DNA from: Sphaerosporella brunnea
Lineage: Eukaryota; Ascomycota; Pezizomycetes; Pezizales; Pyronemataceae
Reading direction: 5' to 3'
NCBI GenBank assembly: GCA_008704415.1
Contig: VXIS01000038.1
Coordinates: 124,001 to 188,000, forward strand
DNA length: 64,000 nt
The notes under the pieces were generated by a model. The model was not told the DNA's origin. It worked only from the letters and a program-made list of their open reading frames with translations, and searched no databases. Both the position numbers and the translations under genes were made by a program. Within the stretch, counting starts at the first letter, position 1. Each line of letters opens with the position of its first letter. Of the stretch, positions 45,561-56,488 are shown piece after piece.

Positions 45561-46220
45561 GCCGTGGCTTCGCATCAAAATGAGGGTTGAAATTTACTGT
45601 TGTGCCGCCGGAAAAGTCACCACATCAACCCAATCCATAGAAACCACGATAGACCGTACAAACGCGCTTGACAGCAGTCCTCCATCTAACATCTCAAAAT
45701 ACCGCTGACCCAGTACGTCGGAAATGGGGACTCAAAGACGCATCCGCCGACAACTTCAAAGTCTGGGGTCAGCAGTCAGTAAAAACCCCTACCGACGGGT
45801 TGCAAGGATGACTTCCCTCCCTCTTGTTCCGGCGCGGGTCGATGACACAAGTTCCCCATTTTCAGATTTGTGCCATTTCCCCCCATCGTTTTCGAGGCAC
45901 CCAGTAGGCCCCCAAAAACACGCTCCCCGAAAGGTGTAGCTTGATGTTGTTGGCAGCCGCCCTGAACGCCGTGGCACATCTGCTGTTCTCGGCGACCAAA
46001 GGTTTCCGAAACACTGGGCTCACCGCGTTTCGTCACGGGAGGTGACCGCCTGATCGCGCCGTCCTGCAAGACCCATGAGGCGCAGAACTGGGTTGTACGG
46101 CAACTCATTGTTTTCGTGGACAAACCCACAATTTTCGGCGCCGGTCACGCTCAAAGGTTCGCATGTGTCGTGAGCACACCAATCCGGTGTCGTTGTAATC
46201 ATATTGCCTTCGACCGCATG
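45561..46220. other. No recognisable gene
   Basis: Short ORFs on both strands without domains. The copia target site is at the right edge. Confidence 0.45.
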
Positions 46221-46227
46221 CGGTCAC

Positions 46228-46439
46228 TGTTGAGTGTAGAGTGACGCCGTAGGCATCACTCTACCCTCTATGGTGTAACCGAGTATAAACTCTGTCAGGG
46301 ATGTAGTCAGATTAGAGTATAGGCTAGTGAGCCGCTTCTGCACTTAAGGTGCAGTAACGGCGTCGCTAGCTCCTTACCTTCAATACAATCTCTTCACCCA
46401 TCTCTTAGTGTCCGCTGCGTACGAAACTTGCTGTCAACA
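46228..46439 (+). repeat. 5' LTR of the copia element
   Basis: 212 bases, TGTTGA...TCAACA. It contains a near-palindrome gtgacgccgtaggcatcac and a gtataaac TATA-like box at about 46284. It differs from the 3' LTR at two visible positions (near 46265 and 46278). Confidence 0.95.
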
Positions 46440-46453
46440 GGTTATGAGCCCTT
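46440..46453 (+). promoter_or_regulatory. Primer binding site, half-tRNA type
   Basis: GGTTATGAGCCCTT begins directly after the LTR. It is complementary to the anticodon-loop part of initiator tRNA-Met (GGGCUCAUAACC), not to a tRNA 3' end. Drosophila copia uses the same strategy, priming from a cleaved 5' half of this tRNA. Confidence 0.75.
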
Positions 46454-46570
46454 CGCCACGACACCGATAAGAGTCTATTGCACCTACGAAGAGAACGGGT
46501 ATAAAAGGTCACCGAGAACGACTGATAAGCTTGGAAAAGCCGCGTGCGAAGCGACGCGACAGGAAGCTTA

Positions 46571-46740
46571 CACCGATTGCCTGAAGTTGTAGGCGACAGA
46601 AACGACAACTACCCGATTGCCTGAAGTTCGATTGCCTGAAGTTGTAGGCGAGAGAAACGACAACTATCCCGATTGCCTGAGGTTGTAGGCGAGACAAACG
46701 ACAACCACTCCAGATTGCCTAAAGCCGTGGGTGAGAGAAA
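46571..46740 (+). repeat. Leader tandem repeats of the copia element
   Basis: Four to five diverged units of about 40 bases (gattgcctgaagttgtaggc followed by gagagaaacgacaac) between primer site and gag ATG. They could be a packaging or translation element; this is inference. Confidence 0.8.
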
Positions 46741-46812
46741 ACACGACTGAAGCTTAACGAAGACGTCGACGCGAAGACACGAAGAGAGAAGCTTGAAACC
46801 GAAGAAGGAGCG

Positions 46813-47634
46813 ATGGCGACACAGACGCAAGTGCCGCTACTCCAAGGAGACAACTACCCTGTGTGGGTGAAGGCGATGAAGCGCCATATGAAAGGAGCAG
46901 GACTGTACGACCTAATCAACGGAGAGCGAAAGAAACCGCAACCACCTGTGGTGCCGCAGGGATCAACGATTACTTCAACGACAACCGACGACGACGATCC
47001 GAAGTGCAGCGATCCTACATTCCTAAACTACTGGTATCGATATGTCGCCGATCTCGCGAGATTCAGGGGAGATTCGCAGCGAGCGCAAGCGCTGATTCTC
47101 GCAACCCTACACAGCTCCATACTGATGATATACGAAGAAGACGACGCATTGGAGGATCCTAAGGCGTTTTGGGACGCATTGGCCGACGCGTATAAAGATC
47201 AGGCCGCAAAACAAGACCCGATGGCGGGATTAACGGCGCTATTTGAGACAAAGAGAGCGAACTTCAGCAGTCATGCTGAATACCAAAGCAGCTTACTGGC
47301 CAACGTCGCCTTATGCAAGGCAGCTGAGACAGCAATGGATGATAAGCTGTTGGCAACGATTGTGCGAAACGGACTGCCAGACGAGCCGCAGTGGGTAATG
47401 TTTCGGTCCGAAATGATGGACATGATTGAAAAAGGAGACTGCGGACTTGCCAAGATCCTGCAGCGAATGGAAGTATGCGACCGATATATGCCTGCGAAGA
47501 AGGCTACTACCGCTGCAGATGCGGCTATGTACGCGAAAGACGAGAAGAAGAAAACCCCACGTGGAGAATGGACAAGGGGATACGGACCTATATGCTGGAA
47601 CTAGGGAAAGAAAGGCCACATCAGACGAAATTGT
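46813..47634 (+). pseudogene. Copia gag, stop in the zinc knuckle
   Basis: From ATG 46813 a 263-codon frame carries a copia-type Gag core (GDNYPVWVKAMKRHMKGAGL near the N-terminus, then a helical middle). It ends in TAG at 47602. Reading on in the same frame gives a CCHC zinc knuckle in which the TAG sits exactly at the second Cys: C at 47593, TAG at 47602, then GKKGHIRRNC to 47634. The truncated product would lack a working knuckle. Two base changes separate TAG from either Cys codon. Confidence 0.85.
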
Positions 47635-49760
47635 ACGGAGCCACCGCAAGACGAGGACGAGAACCGCGAACCCGCCAAGAACCGAAAGGGGGAGACGCCC
47701 GAGGCCAGAACGTCGGAGGCCAAGACGGTGAGGAACACTGACTTCCTGCTGATGGTATCCGAATATCAACCATTGCCAGACTTCACGGATGCAACTGGGG
47801 ATAAGCAGCTACACCACCCGGCGAAGACAAGGTTGGAATTGAACCGGAGATGTTGCTGCTGACAAGTGATATAACCGACAATGAAGACACTTTCGGAAGG
47901 ATGACTGCCAAACCGCACGGAAAAGAGAGAATATGGGTTACCGATTCAGGTGCTACCAATCACGTCACCGGACTAGACCAGAGGTGGGTCAACTACCGTG
48001 CCTTTCGAAAGGGGGAGCATAAGGTCCGATTCGCAAATGATGCGTCTGTTGACGCGAAAGGAATCGGCGACATTGCACAGCCCTTCCCGCGAAGCAACCT
48101 TCCACCTGCACGAGTCATCCTTAGAAGAGTCCTGTATGTCCCCGAATGTGGCTCCAACAACTTGCTGAGCGTATACCAGCTGCTGCTAGCTGGGTATAAG
48201 GTGGACTAGAACTCGCTACCCGGCCACCCAGTTACGATCACAGAGAAAGCGACAGGGGCTGTTGTTGCTCACGGGGCTATACGCCACAAGACTTTTTGCA
48301 TCATCGCGGAAGATCCAAAGACGCACGATACACTGATTAACGCTGTCTATACGTCGGGACGAGAAGAAGCCGCAATGAAATGGCATAACCGGCTCCGACA
48401 CCTAGCAGTCGCAGCCGTCACGAAGGCGGTCCGCTCAGGAGCCATAGCCGGAATCGACGTTACAGACACAAGGCACCACGCCGAATGCATCTGCGATGGC
48501 TGCATGCGCGGAAAGATGACAAAAACACCGTATAAAGCCGATCCGCAAAGCTTGAAGAGAAAAGCAAGGGAAGGAGAATTGGTGCATGCCGATCTAGTCG
48601 GCTCTTTTCGGACCGCATCGCATGCGGGCATGATGTATATGTTGGTAGTCACGGATGACCACACGCGATGGAGCGAAGTCTATTTTCTGCGCAAGAAGTC
48701 GGACGCGCTTGGATCACTACGGGAATACTGCCAAGCGCAGGAATGCCCAGTCAAGGCTATTCGGACGGACGGTGGCGGAGAATTCAACAGTCGCGCTATG
48801 GGCGAATTCCTCGCATCGAAGAGAATCCGCCACGAGATTACACCTCCTTACAGCTATCAGAGCAATGGCATTGCCGAGCGGACAAACCGTGGGATCCTGG
48901 ACCCAACACGTGCAATGATAAAGCATGCCGAGCTCCCACACGCGTTTTGGGCAGAAGTGGCATCAACCGCAAGCTATATCCGAAATCGAGTTCCACATGC
49001 AGCCCTAACGAGCAAAGATGGCCAGATTCGAACCCCTTACGAGATGAAATTTGGTAAGAGGCCAGATGTCGGCCACCTCCGGACAGTCGGATGCTTAGCA
49101 TATGCCCAAATACCGGCCGAAGTCAGGGATCACAAGCTATCAGACCGAGCGAGAAAATGCATCATGTTGGGCTACGAAGGAATCAGATGGCCACTACCGA
49201 CTATACGACGTTGAGGGAAAGAAGATTGTGAAGTCACGTGATGTGAAATTCGACGAAAAGACACTATACAAAGACCTCAACACCATACGACCGACGATGA
49301 CCCCGTCCATTATGGTAAACAACGAGTCTGACGACTACGGCGAGGAACAACTGGATCCGCAACAAGCGATGAGACAGCCAGAGCCGCAGCAGCAACACGT
49401 GTCGAGAGAACCTGAGCTGCAGCAGCAACACCCGAGGAGACAACCAGATCTGCAGCAGCAGTTGGAGCTACCAGCCACGCCTGTGGCCAGACGACATGCT
49501 AACCACGACAACGACGACGGCGGCCAAGAAGCAAATCAGATCCCGGGAGAATGGATTGCATCTCCCGCACCTGAAGCGAAATTAGCCCGAAATGCGCGAC
49601 TAATGAAAGAAGTCGAGGTAAATGGCCTATTTGGTCAAGCTCCATTTGGGACGGACGCGCGGCGACGCTCGACGAATTCAGCAGCAGCCAGACAACAACG
49701 AGGAGATTCGAACGATCTACGACGACGTCCTCCTGGCAACACAAGGACCGAAAAGCTACG
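47635..49760 (+). pseudogene. Copia protease and integrase, interrupted
   Basis: After a frame change between about 47790 and 47840 the frame contains the protease active site in TDSGATNHVTG (DSG at 47943). It meets TAG at 48207 and continues in the same frame into integrase. There follow an HHCC finger (WHNRLRH from 48381, later CDGCMRGK), and catalytic acids in HADLVGSF, IRTDGGGEF and GIAERTNRG. A further shift near 49180 leads to YRLYDVEGKKIVKSRDVKF and a Gln/Pro/Glu-rich linker of repeated PEPQQQ-like units. All catalytic residues are present, so loss of function comes only from the breaks. Confidence 0.85.
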
Positions 49761-51313
49761 ATGAGGCTCTGGCGGCCCCGGATGCGGGCGAGTGGATGTC
49801 CGCGTTGGATTCAGAGCAGAAATCGCTGAAATCACATGACGTCTATACATACGTGGACACCGCACCCCCTGGGAAACGCGTCGTTGACGCGAAATGGCTG
49901 ATGATAGTGAAGGAGAGGCCCGATGGAACCATTGAAAAGTACAAAGTGCGACTGGTAGCACGAGGTTTCCTACAGACCCCTGACGAATACGATGAGATCA
50001 CGTCTCCAGTTGTCGACGCCGAAAGCATACGCATGACATTGAGTTTTACGGCCACACAGGACCTGGAAGTGGCTGTATTGGACGTCCCTACGGCATACCT
50101 GGGAGCAACGCTGAAAGAGGAGGTGTATCTGAAGCTTCCCAAAGCAAAGTGGGTAGACGATCCATTGACAAGGGAACGACCAGTCGTCTTACTCCAGAAG
50201 TCAGTCCCGGGCTTGAAGCAGAGCGGGAGATGCTGGTTTAACGACGTTAGCCAGTTTATTATTAACCAGCTGCACCTGAGAGCGTCTGTGTCGGCCCCAG
50301 GACTTTACTACAGCGACGACGTTATACTCAACCTATATGTCGACGACATCCTAATCACGGCACCGAATCACCAGCTAGAGTTACTTTGCCAGGAATTTCG
50401 GAGACGATTCCAGGCAAAAGGGGGAGTGGTGACGGAACCGACATTTACCTATGTCGGATTGGTGATTCGCCGAGACCGCGAGAAGCGTCAAATATGGATA
50501 TCGCAGGAGGCCTACGTAACGAAGGTCCTAGCCAGGTTTGGGATGGAAAACAGCGCAAGGAAGCTGCTCCCGATGCAGAGCAACTGGAAGCCTCACGCGC
50601 GAAAGGACGAAGAAGAGGCTTGTGATCAAGGCCTCTACCGACAGGCAATTGGAAGTCTGCTCTACGCAGCTCTCGGAAGCAGGCCAGATATCGCATACGC
50701 TGTTGGGATCCTTGGACGATATGCTAGCGATCCGTCAATCGAGCATTGGGGAGCTGTCAAGCACCTCTTGCGATACCTCAACGGAACTCGCAATTTCGAG
50801 CTGGCGCTTCTCAGACAACAGTATCGCCAAGACGGAATCATCGCGTATTCCGACGCCGATCATGCTGGAGATCAGGATGGAGCACGATCTACGTCTGGAT
50901 GGCTGATATTCTTGAATGGGGCACTGATCATCTGGAAGTCGAAAAAGCAAGGATTGGTAGCCCATAGCACCATGGAGGCGGAACTCATCGGCATGGACAG
51001 TGCCTATAGACAAGCAAGCTGGCTTCGAGACGTCGCTCACGAGATCGGCAGAGGAAACGCCAGCCAGACGATTACCCTACGAGGTGACAACACAGCCGGT
51101 GAAAACGCTCTCCGAAACGGATTTCCGAACGCGACAAGACATCTACGAATCCGATATCATGCCATACGTGACCACATCGAAAGCAACGATGCGATGCTGG
51201 AACACGTGACAAGCAAAGAGCAGTTGGCGGATGGTTTGACAAAGCCGCTGGGATCAGTCAAGCACGCAGCTTTCGTCAAGGAGATTGGCCTGACAGATGA
51301 GAAACGATGTTGA
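49690..51313 (+). CDS. Copia reverse transcriptase and RNase H frame
   Basis: A long intact frame (first possible start 49622, homologous part from about 49690) ends in TGA at 51311. It starts the RT with an EWMSALDSEQKSLKSH-type block and VDAKWLMIVKERPDG. It carries the catalytic YVDD box at 50336-50347 and ends the RT with the SPGLYYSDD-to-YVGL region. The Ty1/copia RNase H follows, with YSDADHAGDQDGARSTSG, STMEAELIGMD and the C-terminal ADGLTKPLG block near 51230. It lies in frame 2 whereas integrase ended in frame 1, so it is separated from the upstream polyprotein by a shift near 49660-49690. By itself it has no natural start. Confidence 0.88.
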
Positions 51314-51408
51314 TCACGTGGACGCGGCTCACCGCGACGGAGGATATAGAAACGGATTGGTGGTTTACGGAGGAAACGGGGGCATAGTTTATGCTCGGAT
51401 AGGGGGAG

Positions 51409-51620
51409 TGTTGAGTGTAGAGTGACGCCGTAGGCATCACTCTACGCTCTATGGTGTAGCCGAGTATAAACTCTGTCAGGGATGTAGTCAGATTAGAGTA
51501 TAGGCTAGTGAGCCGCTTCTGCACTTAAGGTGCAGTAACGGCGTCGCTAGCTCCTTACCTTCAATACAATCTCTTCACCCATCTCTTAGTGTCCGCTGCG
51601 TACGAAACTTGCTGTCAACA
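51409..51620 (+). repeat. 3' LTR of the copia element
   Basis: 212 bases, TGTTGA...TCAACA, preceded by the purine tract agggggag and followed by the target duplicate GTCAC. Confidence 0.95.
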
Positions 51621-51625
51621 GTCAC

Positions 51626-53410
51626 GGCATATATACAGGAGAGATTGTGACCCCTTTGGAATAGGCGCCAGTAGTAGGGCTAATGCCGGAGCCGGCGGCT
51701 CTCAACATCGGGATACTCTTTCTCCATGCCCATCCCATTCCCGTTTTCCTTCTGCGTCTATTACCCGCACGGTTCAGGAGCGGTCCGTGATTTGGAGAGT
51801 ATGTTTTGCGACACCTTACCAGGGCCCCAAAACCACCGGTGTCGGTGAGTGGGAACAACCTCGGCTGAGAGCGAAAGTACGACAGCGTTCTCAGCCCGAG
51901 CCACAACGTGGCTGTGTTCAATGAAACAGTGGTTAAGGAGTTGTCCCCCTCACCACTTCTCACAAGGAGACCGATACATTCTGCTCGCCAACGCTCTTGC
52001 CGCGTGGGAATGAGCCGCTGCAAATGGAACAGAAACGAAGGTTTCCATCCCATAGTGCGGTCACCGGATTGTGATGGACGAGCCGGCTGCGATTGTCTGT
52101 TCCTCCCATGCGTCTCCGGGTGCAGTGGCGATAGCTTGGCGTTCTTCAGGATCGGTCAGACCGACTTCCCAGTGAGCAGCCCCGTCCTCTGCAGTATCGT
52201 CAGACGAATATGGAATTGTCGGAGCGTGGACGTCTTCATCCGACCGTCACTCAGTGGGCGGCCTCATTTTGCCAGTGATGGTTGGAAATGGCGTCGATAC
52301 TCCAGACATAGCCGGGATCGTGATCCCAGCATCTCCAGTGGAGCTCGTCGTCTTGCTATCAGCGACCTCCACGTACAGCCAGCCAAAGCGCTTCGAGCAG
52401 TCAGCGCAGCTTCACTTATTAACACGTTCTTGTTGAAGCTCGCGACATCGGCCGGCGCAGCCCAGGCTGTTTGCACACGGCCTCCGTGACTCAGGAGTGT
52501 GGACAGCTGCATTGCGAGCAAACACGAAGGTTGAGTCACGAGCAAAGGAAATGACAGAAAAACAACACCGTGAACACGTTGGGACTTCTGATAAGGAGTC
52601 CAACACGTTCATTGATAAAAGAAGGCGACGTGTTGAAACAACACTGCAATATGTAGCGAGGCTCTGGAGGATATAGAGGCGAGGGCACCTGAATAAATAG
52701 GGCGCCCGTCTCCTTGTTTCTAGATAGATATCAGCTCAATACAAGCGTCGCTCGTCCTCAATTCTATACTATCGCGGTTCCATCCTTGCCCCGTGGCAGT
52801 ACAGCACGCCCGGTGGACCAGAAGAGCGGAGAATGGCTGTTGAGGTTATCGATACTCAGGTGCCGCACAGGGTACGCCGAATCTCGACCAATGTGTCGTT
52901 TGCTGGCCGATCGCTGTCTACCGTGGGTCTCGGTTGGCACGGCGTGTGCCAGCGGCAGCATGTTCAATCCAGACGATCGACTTCCCCGGGTGCGCTCGAT
53001 ACCCGAGAGTGAAGTCAACGTAAGGTGTCCATCATATCAGGAGCAGCCCGGTAAACAAAAGGAAATGTTGTGACGTTGGCCTCGCAGAAAGTAACGCGGG
53101 CCGAAGGCTACCGCTGCGGCACGACCCGTTTGGCACAAATGTGATACGGTGGCGGCCCCGAGTGGATGTCCGTGATGCGGACCATCGGCGATCAAAACAC
53201 AACCAAGATCATGAGTCCAATCGCCGCACAGACCGGTCATCTTCCCCTCTGCCTTTGGTTGAACTCGATTCAACAACTCAACCTGCCATTCTGCGGCACC
53301 ACCGAGGGCGAGCAACAGGCCGAGCGATGGGTAGGACTACGATATACTTCGCTGCGCAGCGTGCAGCTCATCGCCTGCCACGGCATCGGAATTTCCGCGT
53401 CGCCTGTGTG
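51626..53410. other. No confirmed gene
   Basis: Open frames up to 193 codons on both strands. A plus-strand frame at 52254-52436 has a hydrophobic stretch (DTPDIAGIVIPASPVELVVL) but no domain or splice partner. Nothing I can call. Confidence 0.35.
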
Positions 53411-53960
53411 TGGTGGCGGCAAAGATGGGTATTGAACTTGACGCGATTGCTGCAACCCCTGCGGAAGCAGAACGTGTGTTCAGCGGGTGAGACGCTCCTC
53501 TGAACCCAGATCAGAACATCGCTAACAGCGCCCAGCGGTCGATACACTACTACGGAGCCGAGGACGCCGTTGGGAGATGATGTCATGGAAGGCATGGAAT
53601 GGCCGCCGTCAAGGGCGAGGGGAGGTCGTGTGCATGGGGCGAGCTCACAAATTCATCAGGTCGAGCGCATGCTCAGTGACATGGAACACCAGGCGTCGGA
53701 GATTGATGGGTAGGATCTTCACGTTGGATCTGTATCTCTATTTCGGTTTCGTTTACTTGATTTCAGTGTAAGAAAAGATAGTACCCGTGCCTGGCGCCCG
53801 CTGGGCGCCGGGTGTTCACCGGGCCGATGCGCACCTTCAGTTACCTGTGTCCCGTGGAAAATTGCGTGGTCCAAACCGGCCGTAATTTTCAAAGCGCATA
53901 TGAATCAAACGGGTTTAGGCCTCCTCCAAAGCCAGAGTGGCTGGACTTTTGACAGCCCTG
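53411..53960 (+). mobile_element. hAT-A fragment with dimerisation-domain remnant
   Basis: Best-preserved transposase piece of the family: IELDAIAATPAEAERVFSG (about 53429-53485), a break, LNPDQNIANSAQRS, PLGDDVMEGMEW, HQVERMLSDMEHQASEIDG and TAG at 53711. The alanine-rich block before AERVFS is the classic hAT C-terminal dimerisation motif. The right terminal repeat ggacttttgacagccctg ends at 53960. I could not find the left end, so the copy is truncated. Confidence 0.8.
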
Positions 53961-54068
53961 CACTCGTCTTGTTGATTTTTGGGCTGATCAAGCTATCGAC
54001 GACGATACCCGCTCCCAGCGCCCAGTAGTAGGTTGACGTACCTACCACTGTTGCCACCCGTACAGTTC

Positions 54069-54350
54069 ATGCAGCTTTCAACCTGCTCGGAGGCTAGCTC
54101 AGCAACGCATGAAGTAAAGTTTGTCAACACGGCGGGTATGCGATACACCCAGACGCACAAGCTGTTAGCCGAGCCCAGAAATGAGGATGACTCGAGTGAT
54201 CAACTTGCGCTCTTTAAGCCCAGCCGAGACTGCCCAGCTCGAGCTTTGGCTGCAACTTATGATGTACGAGAGCCGGTATATAATAGGTTGAACGCAGCAT
54301 CATTGGAGACCTCCTTATCTATCCCTGAGAAGCTGTTCGTGTGGTGTTAA
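54069..54350 (+). CDS. Small hypothetical protein or last exon
   Basis: A 93-codon frame starts at ATG 54069 and ends in TAA. It is evenly protein-like (ATHEVKFVNTAGMRYTQTHK, LLAEPRNEDDSSDQLALFKP, SLETSLSIPEKLFVWC). A pyrimidine tract and TACAG acceptor (54061-54065) lie just before the ATG, so it may be a terminal exon rather than a complete gene. No family recognised. Confidence 0.42.
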   Translation: MQLSTCSEASSATHEVKFVNTAGMRYTQTHKLLAEPRNEDDSSDQLALFKPSRDCPARALAATYDVREPVYNRLNAASLETSLSIPEKLFVWC

Positions 54351-55435
54351 CCAGTGGAGTTTTCCAGAGGCTCAAACCAACCCACCGCCTCCTTGAGTCA
54401 ACCCCGACCCCGCTATCTCCTGACTTTTCTTTACTGCGCCGTGTTTCACACATTGACGGCCTGGCTGCAATGTACATATGAGTGATGCTATACCAATGAC
54501 TCCACGCCGCGTGGTCACCACACGGCTGTTCGCTAGTACAAGTATATCATCCACAGATCTGGTCCGGAATCAAAGCCTTCTATCTTAGCTTTCTGGTGAG
54601 CGGCCACGCACTCGGCTTCTCCCTCGTGCGCGTGCTGCTGGCCATCACCATGGCCACGATCGCCAACACCTTGGGCACCATGCCCGCGTCCACTCCGGTC
54701 CCACAGATACACCCCCACGGCCAGCAGCTTTTATTCTTCTTCTGTGTACAGGCCTCGTTACCAGGCCCCCTGATTTCCCTTCAGATGATGGGGCGCGCAT
54801 AAAGCAAGAGTTCAAAACCGGATATTTGGAGCCCAATGAGGTCGCACTCCGGCAGCTTGGTGGTGCGTATGTGGCACGCCTCACAGCCAGTTGGTGGCAA
54901 CAACAGAACAGCGGTCACGGTGCAAATGAAACCGCTTCCCGCTGATCCTCTGATTGACTGGTAGGATTTCATCGCCAGCAGACGACGCAGCCGCGGTATC
55001 TGGTGCCGGCATGGTTGGGGGGTCGGCGATTTCGGGAAGCGGAAATGGTGCGAACTGTGGTTAGAAAAGTGGTAATTCTCAGGTTACTTGGGGCTCACAT
55101 TGATGGAATTCGACAGAAACGTCTGGATCAACCCCCATTGGGCCCGCACTTTTTATCTCCCCTCCTGCCGGAGGTATGTCTGCCTACCCAGCTGGGTATA
55201 ACAAAAGGCTTGGGGTTCATGATCGGATAAAGGATCACCCCGGTACTCTACGACCTGTGCGAACAACGGGACTCAAAGTGCTATAAATGCGCTGCAGCCG
55301 CTGCCAAGGCTCGCATGGCTGCACGTCATCGTTTACAGTTACGTACAACCAACGACAAACAAGAAACAACCAACTACAACCGTCGCCGCGGTGCCACAAA
55401 ATATCGGCCTTCTAGGCCATGGTCACATGAGGTTA
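54351..55435. other. No confirmed gene
   Basis: Contains the palindromic motif cgtggtcaccacacgg at 54515-54530, shared with 8759-8776, and short ORFs. Upstream exons of the following gene could lie at the right side, but I cannot place them. Confidence 0.35.
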
Positions 55436-55496
55436 CAGGCATATATCTGTACCTTGGTCCAAGGGGCGAGACGTCCAGATGCTTGCACATCTATAG

Positions 55497-56488
55497 ATCC
55501 GTACAGGCAATTGTCCGTCCTCAGCTGCGCCCTTGGGATGTCCTTATTGTTTATACCCAGGCGCAGACTATAAAAGGATTAGATCACTCAAGGCGGACTT
55601 TCCCGCACACTATCACAACAGAGCTGAGCATACACAATGTCCACGAGCCCCGCCAACAACATGCCCACTATGCCGCAAGAGCACAACGTGCAGGATGACC
55701 CCCGAGGCTGCTGCGCGGATTGTGTTTGATACGTCGGACCCGGTCAGTCCACCCATCGCAACTCATCTGGCCGCCGATTCTAACAGCCGTCACAGCTGGC
55801 ACCACGACCACGAACGATAACTCTTTTTCCCTACAGTACGCCGGCGAGGACAGCGGCGCAAACTCGCAAACCCCAGAGGCCGCTGTGCGGCATTGGTATT
55901 CCATGGTCGGTTCTTGTAAGTAAATCCCAACCGGCACATGCGCACCCCAATCATCATTCTCTAAGAGTGTTCTGCACCACACAGTTGGATCTGAACCCCA
56001 AGAAGGCTAAGCTCACGGCCGGTACGTGTGAGTATCACAGTACGCAACGTATGAAAGTTATACACCTTGGCTGCAGTGCTAAACCTCTCTGCCCAAGGAC
56101 AGAAGGGGCCCATTGTTTACACCCTGCAGGCAATCGATCAGGTTAACCTGCGAGCCATCTGGGAACGTGCAGCCTCCGAATGGACCCACTTCAATCCCGG
56201 TAAAATCGGATCCACAAGCTTCAAATTCAACCCGGATACACCCGTATGTTCGTCCCATAAATTCAACAACCTGGTACGCCTGTGGTCCTGTGGAGAGAAT
56301 GTTGTAGGCGTGATACTGACCATGCTATACAGGAATACCTCAACATGGATGTAGATGAGACACGCGGATCCATAGAGAAGCGCAACACGGAGACACGATG
56401 GATTGCCGCCTTAAAGAAACGCAGCCGCTATCTCATCGCCGAGCACACCCGGCAGCAGGAGCAACATGCAGACGACTGCGATGCCTGA
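55497..56488 (+). CDS. Five-exon Cys/His-rich hypothetical protein (5' end unresolved)
   Basis: Exons 55497-55742, 55796-55915, 55985-56021, 56077-56243 and 56333-56488 join without breaking the frame (phases 0, 0, 1, 0) and end in TGA, giving at least 241 residues. Donors are GTCAGT, GTAAGT, GTACGT and GTATGT; acceptors are CACAG, CACAG, TGCAG and TACAG. Intron 1 has a CTAAC branch site and intron 4 an ACTGAC. The first exon carries two Cys pairs and His residues that look like a zinc-binding unit (CPYCLYPGADYKRI, PAHYHNRAEH, CPLCRKSTTC). The C-terminal exons are charged and helical (AIDQVNLRAIWERAASEW, RWIAALKKRSRYLIAEHTRQ). I recognise no family. The start is unresolved: an in-frame TAG lies at 55494 and protein-like codons continue upstream of it. 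Confidence 0.6.

Larger units (their letters stand above)
46228..51620 (+). mobile_element. Ty1/copia LTR retrotransposon, full length
   Basis: Two 212-bp LTRs enclose gag, protease, integrase, reverse transcriptase and RNase H in the copia order (integrase before RT). A 5-bp target duplication GTCAC lies at 46223-46227 and 51621-51625. The polypurine tract is agggggag at 51401-51408, next to the 3' LTR. The LTRs differ at about 2 of 212 positions, so insertion was recent. Nevertheless the coding region has two in-frame TAG codons and about three frameshifts. It was either copied in trans by a competent relative, or the breaks are post-insertion or assembly errors. Confidence 0.95.

Noticed and set aside
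16472..55496. Firm claim of UAG reassignment
   Set aside because: The longest intact genes contain no TAG, hAT copies end at a conserved TAG, and damaged mobile elements can gain TAG by C-to-T change. It is kept only as a hypothesis.
55565..55576. TATA box (ctataaaagg) before an ATG at 55638
   Set aside because: It lies inside the better-supported first exon frame of the five-exon gene. The frame from 55638 ends after 31 codons.
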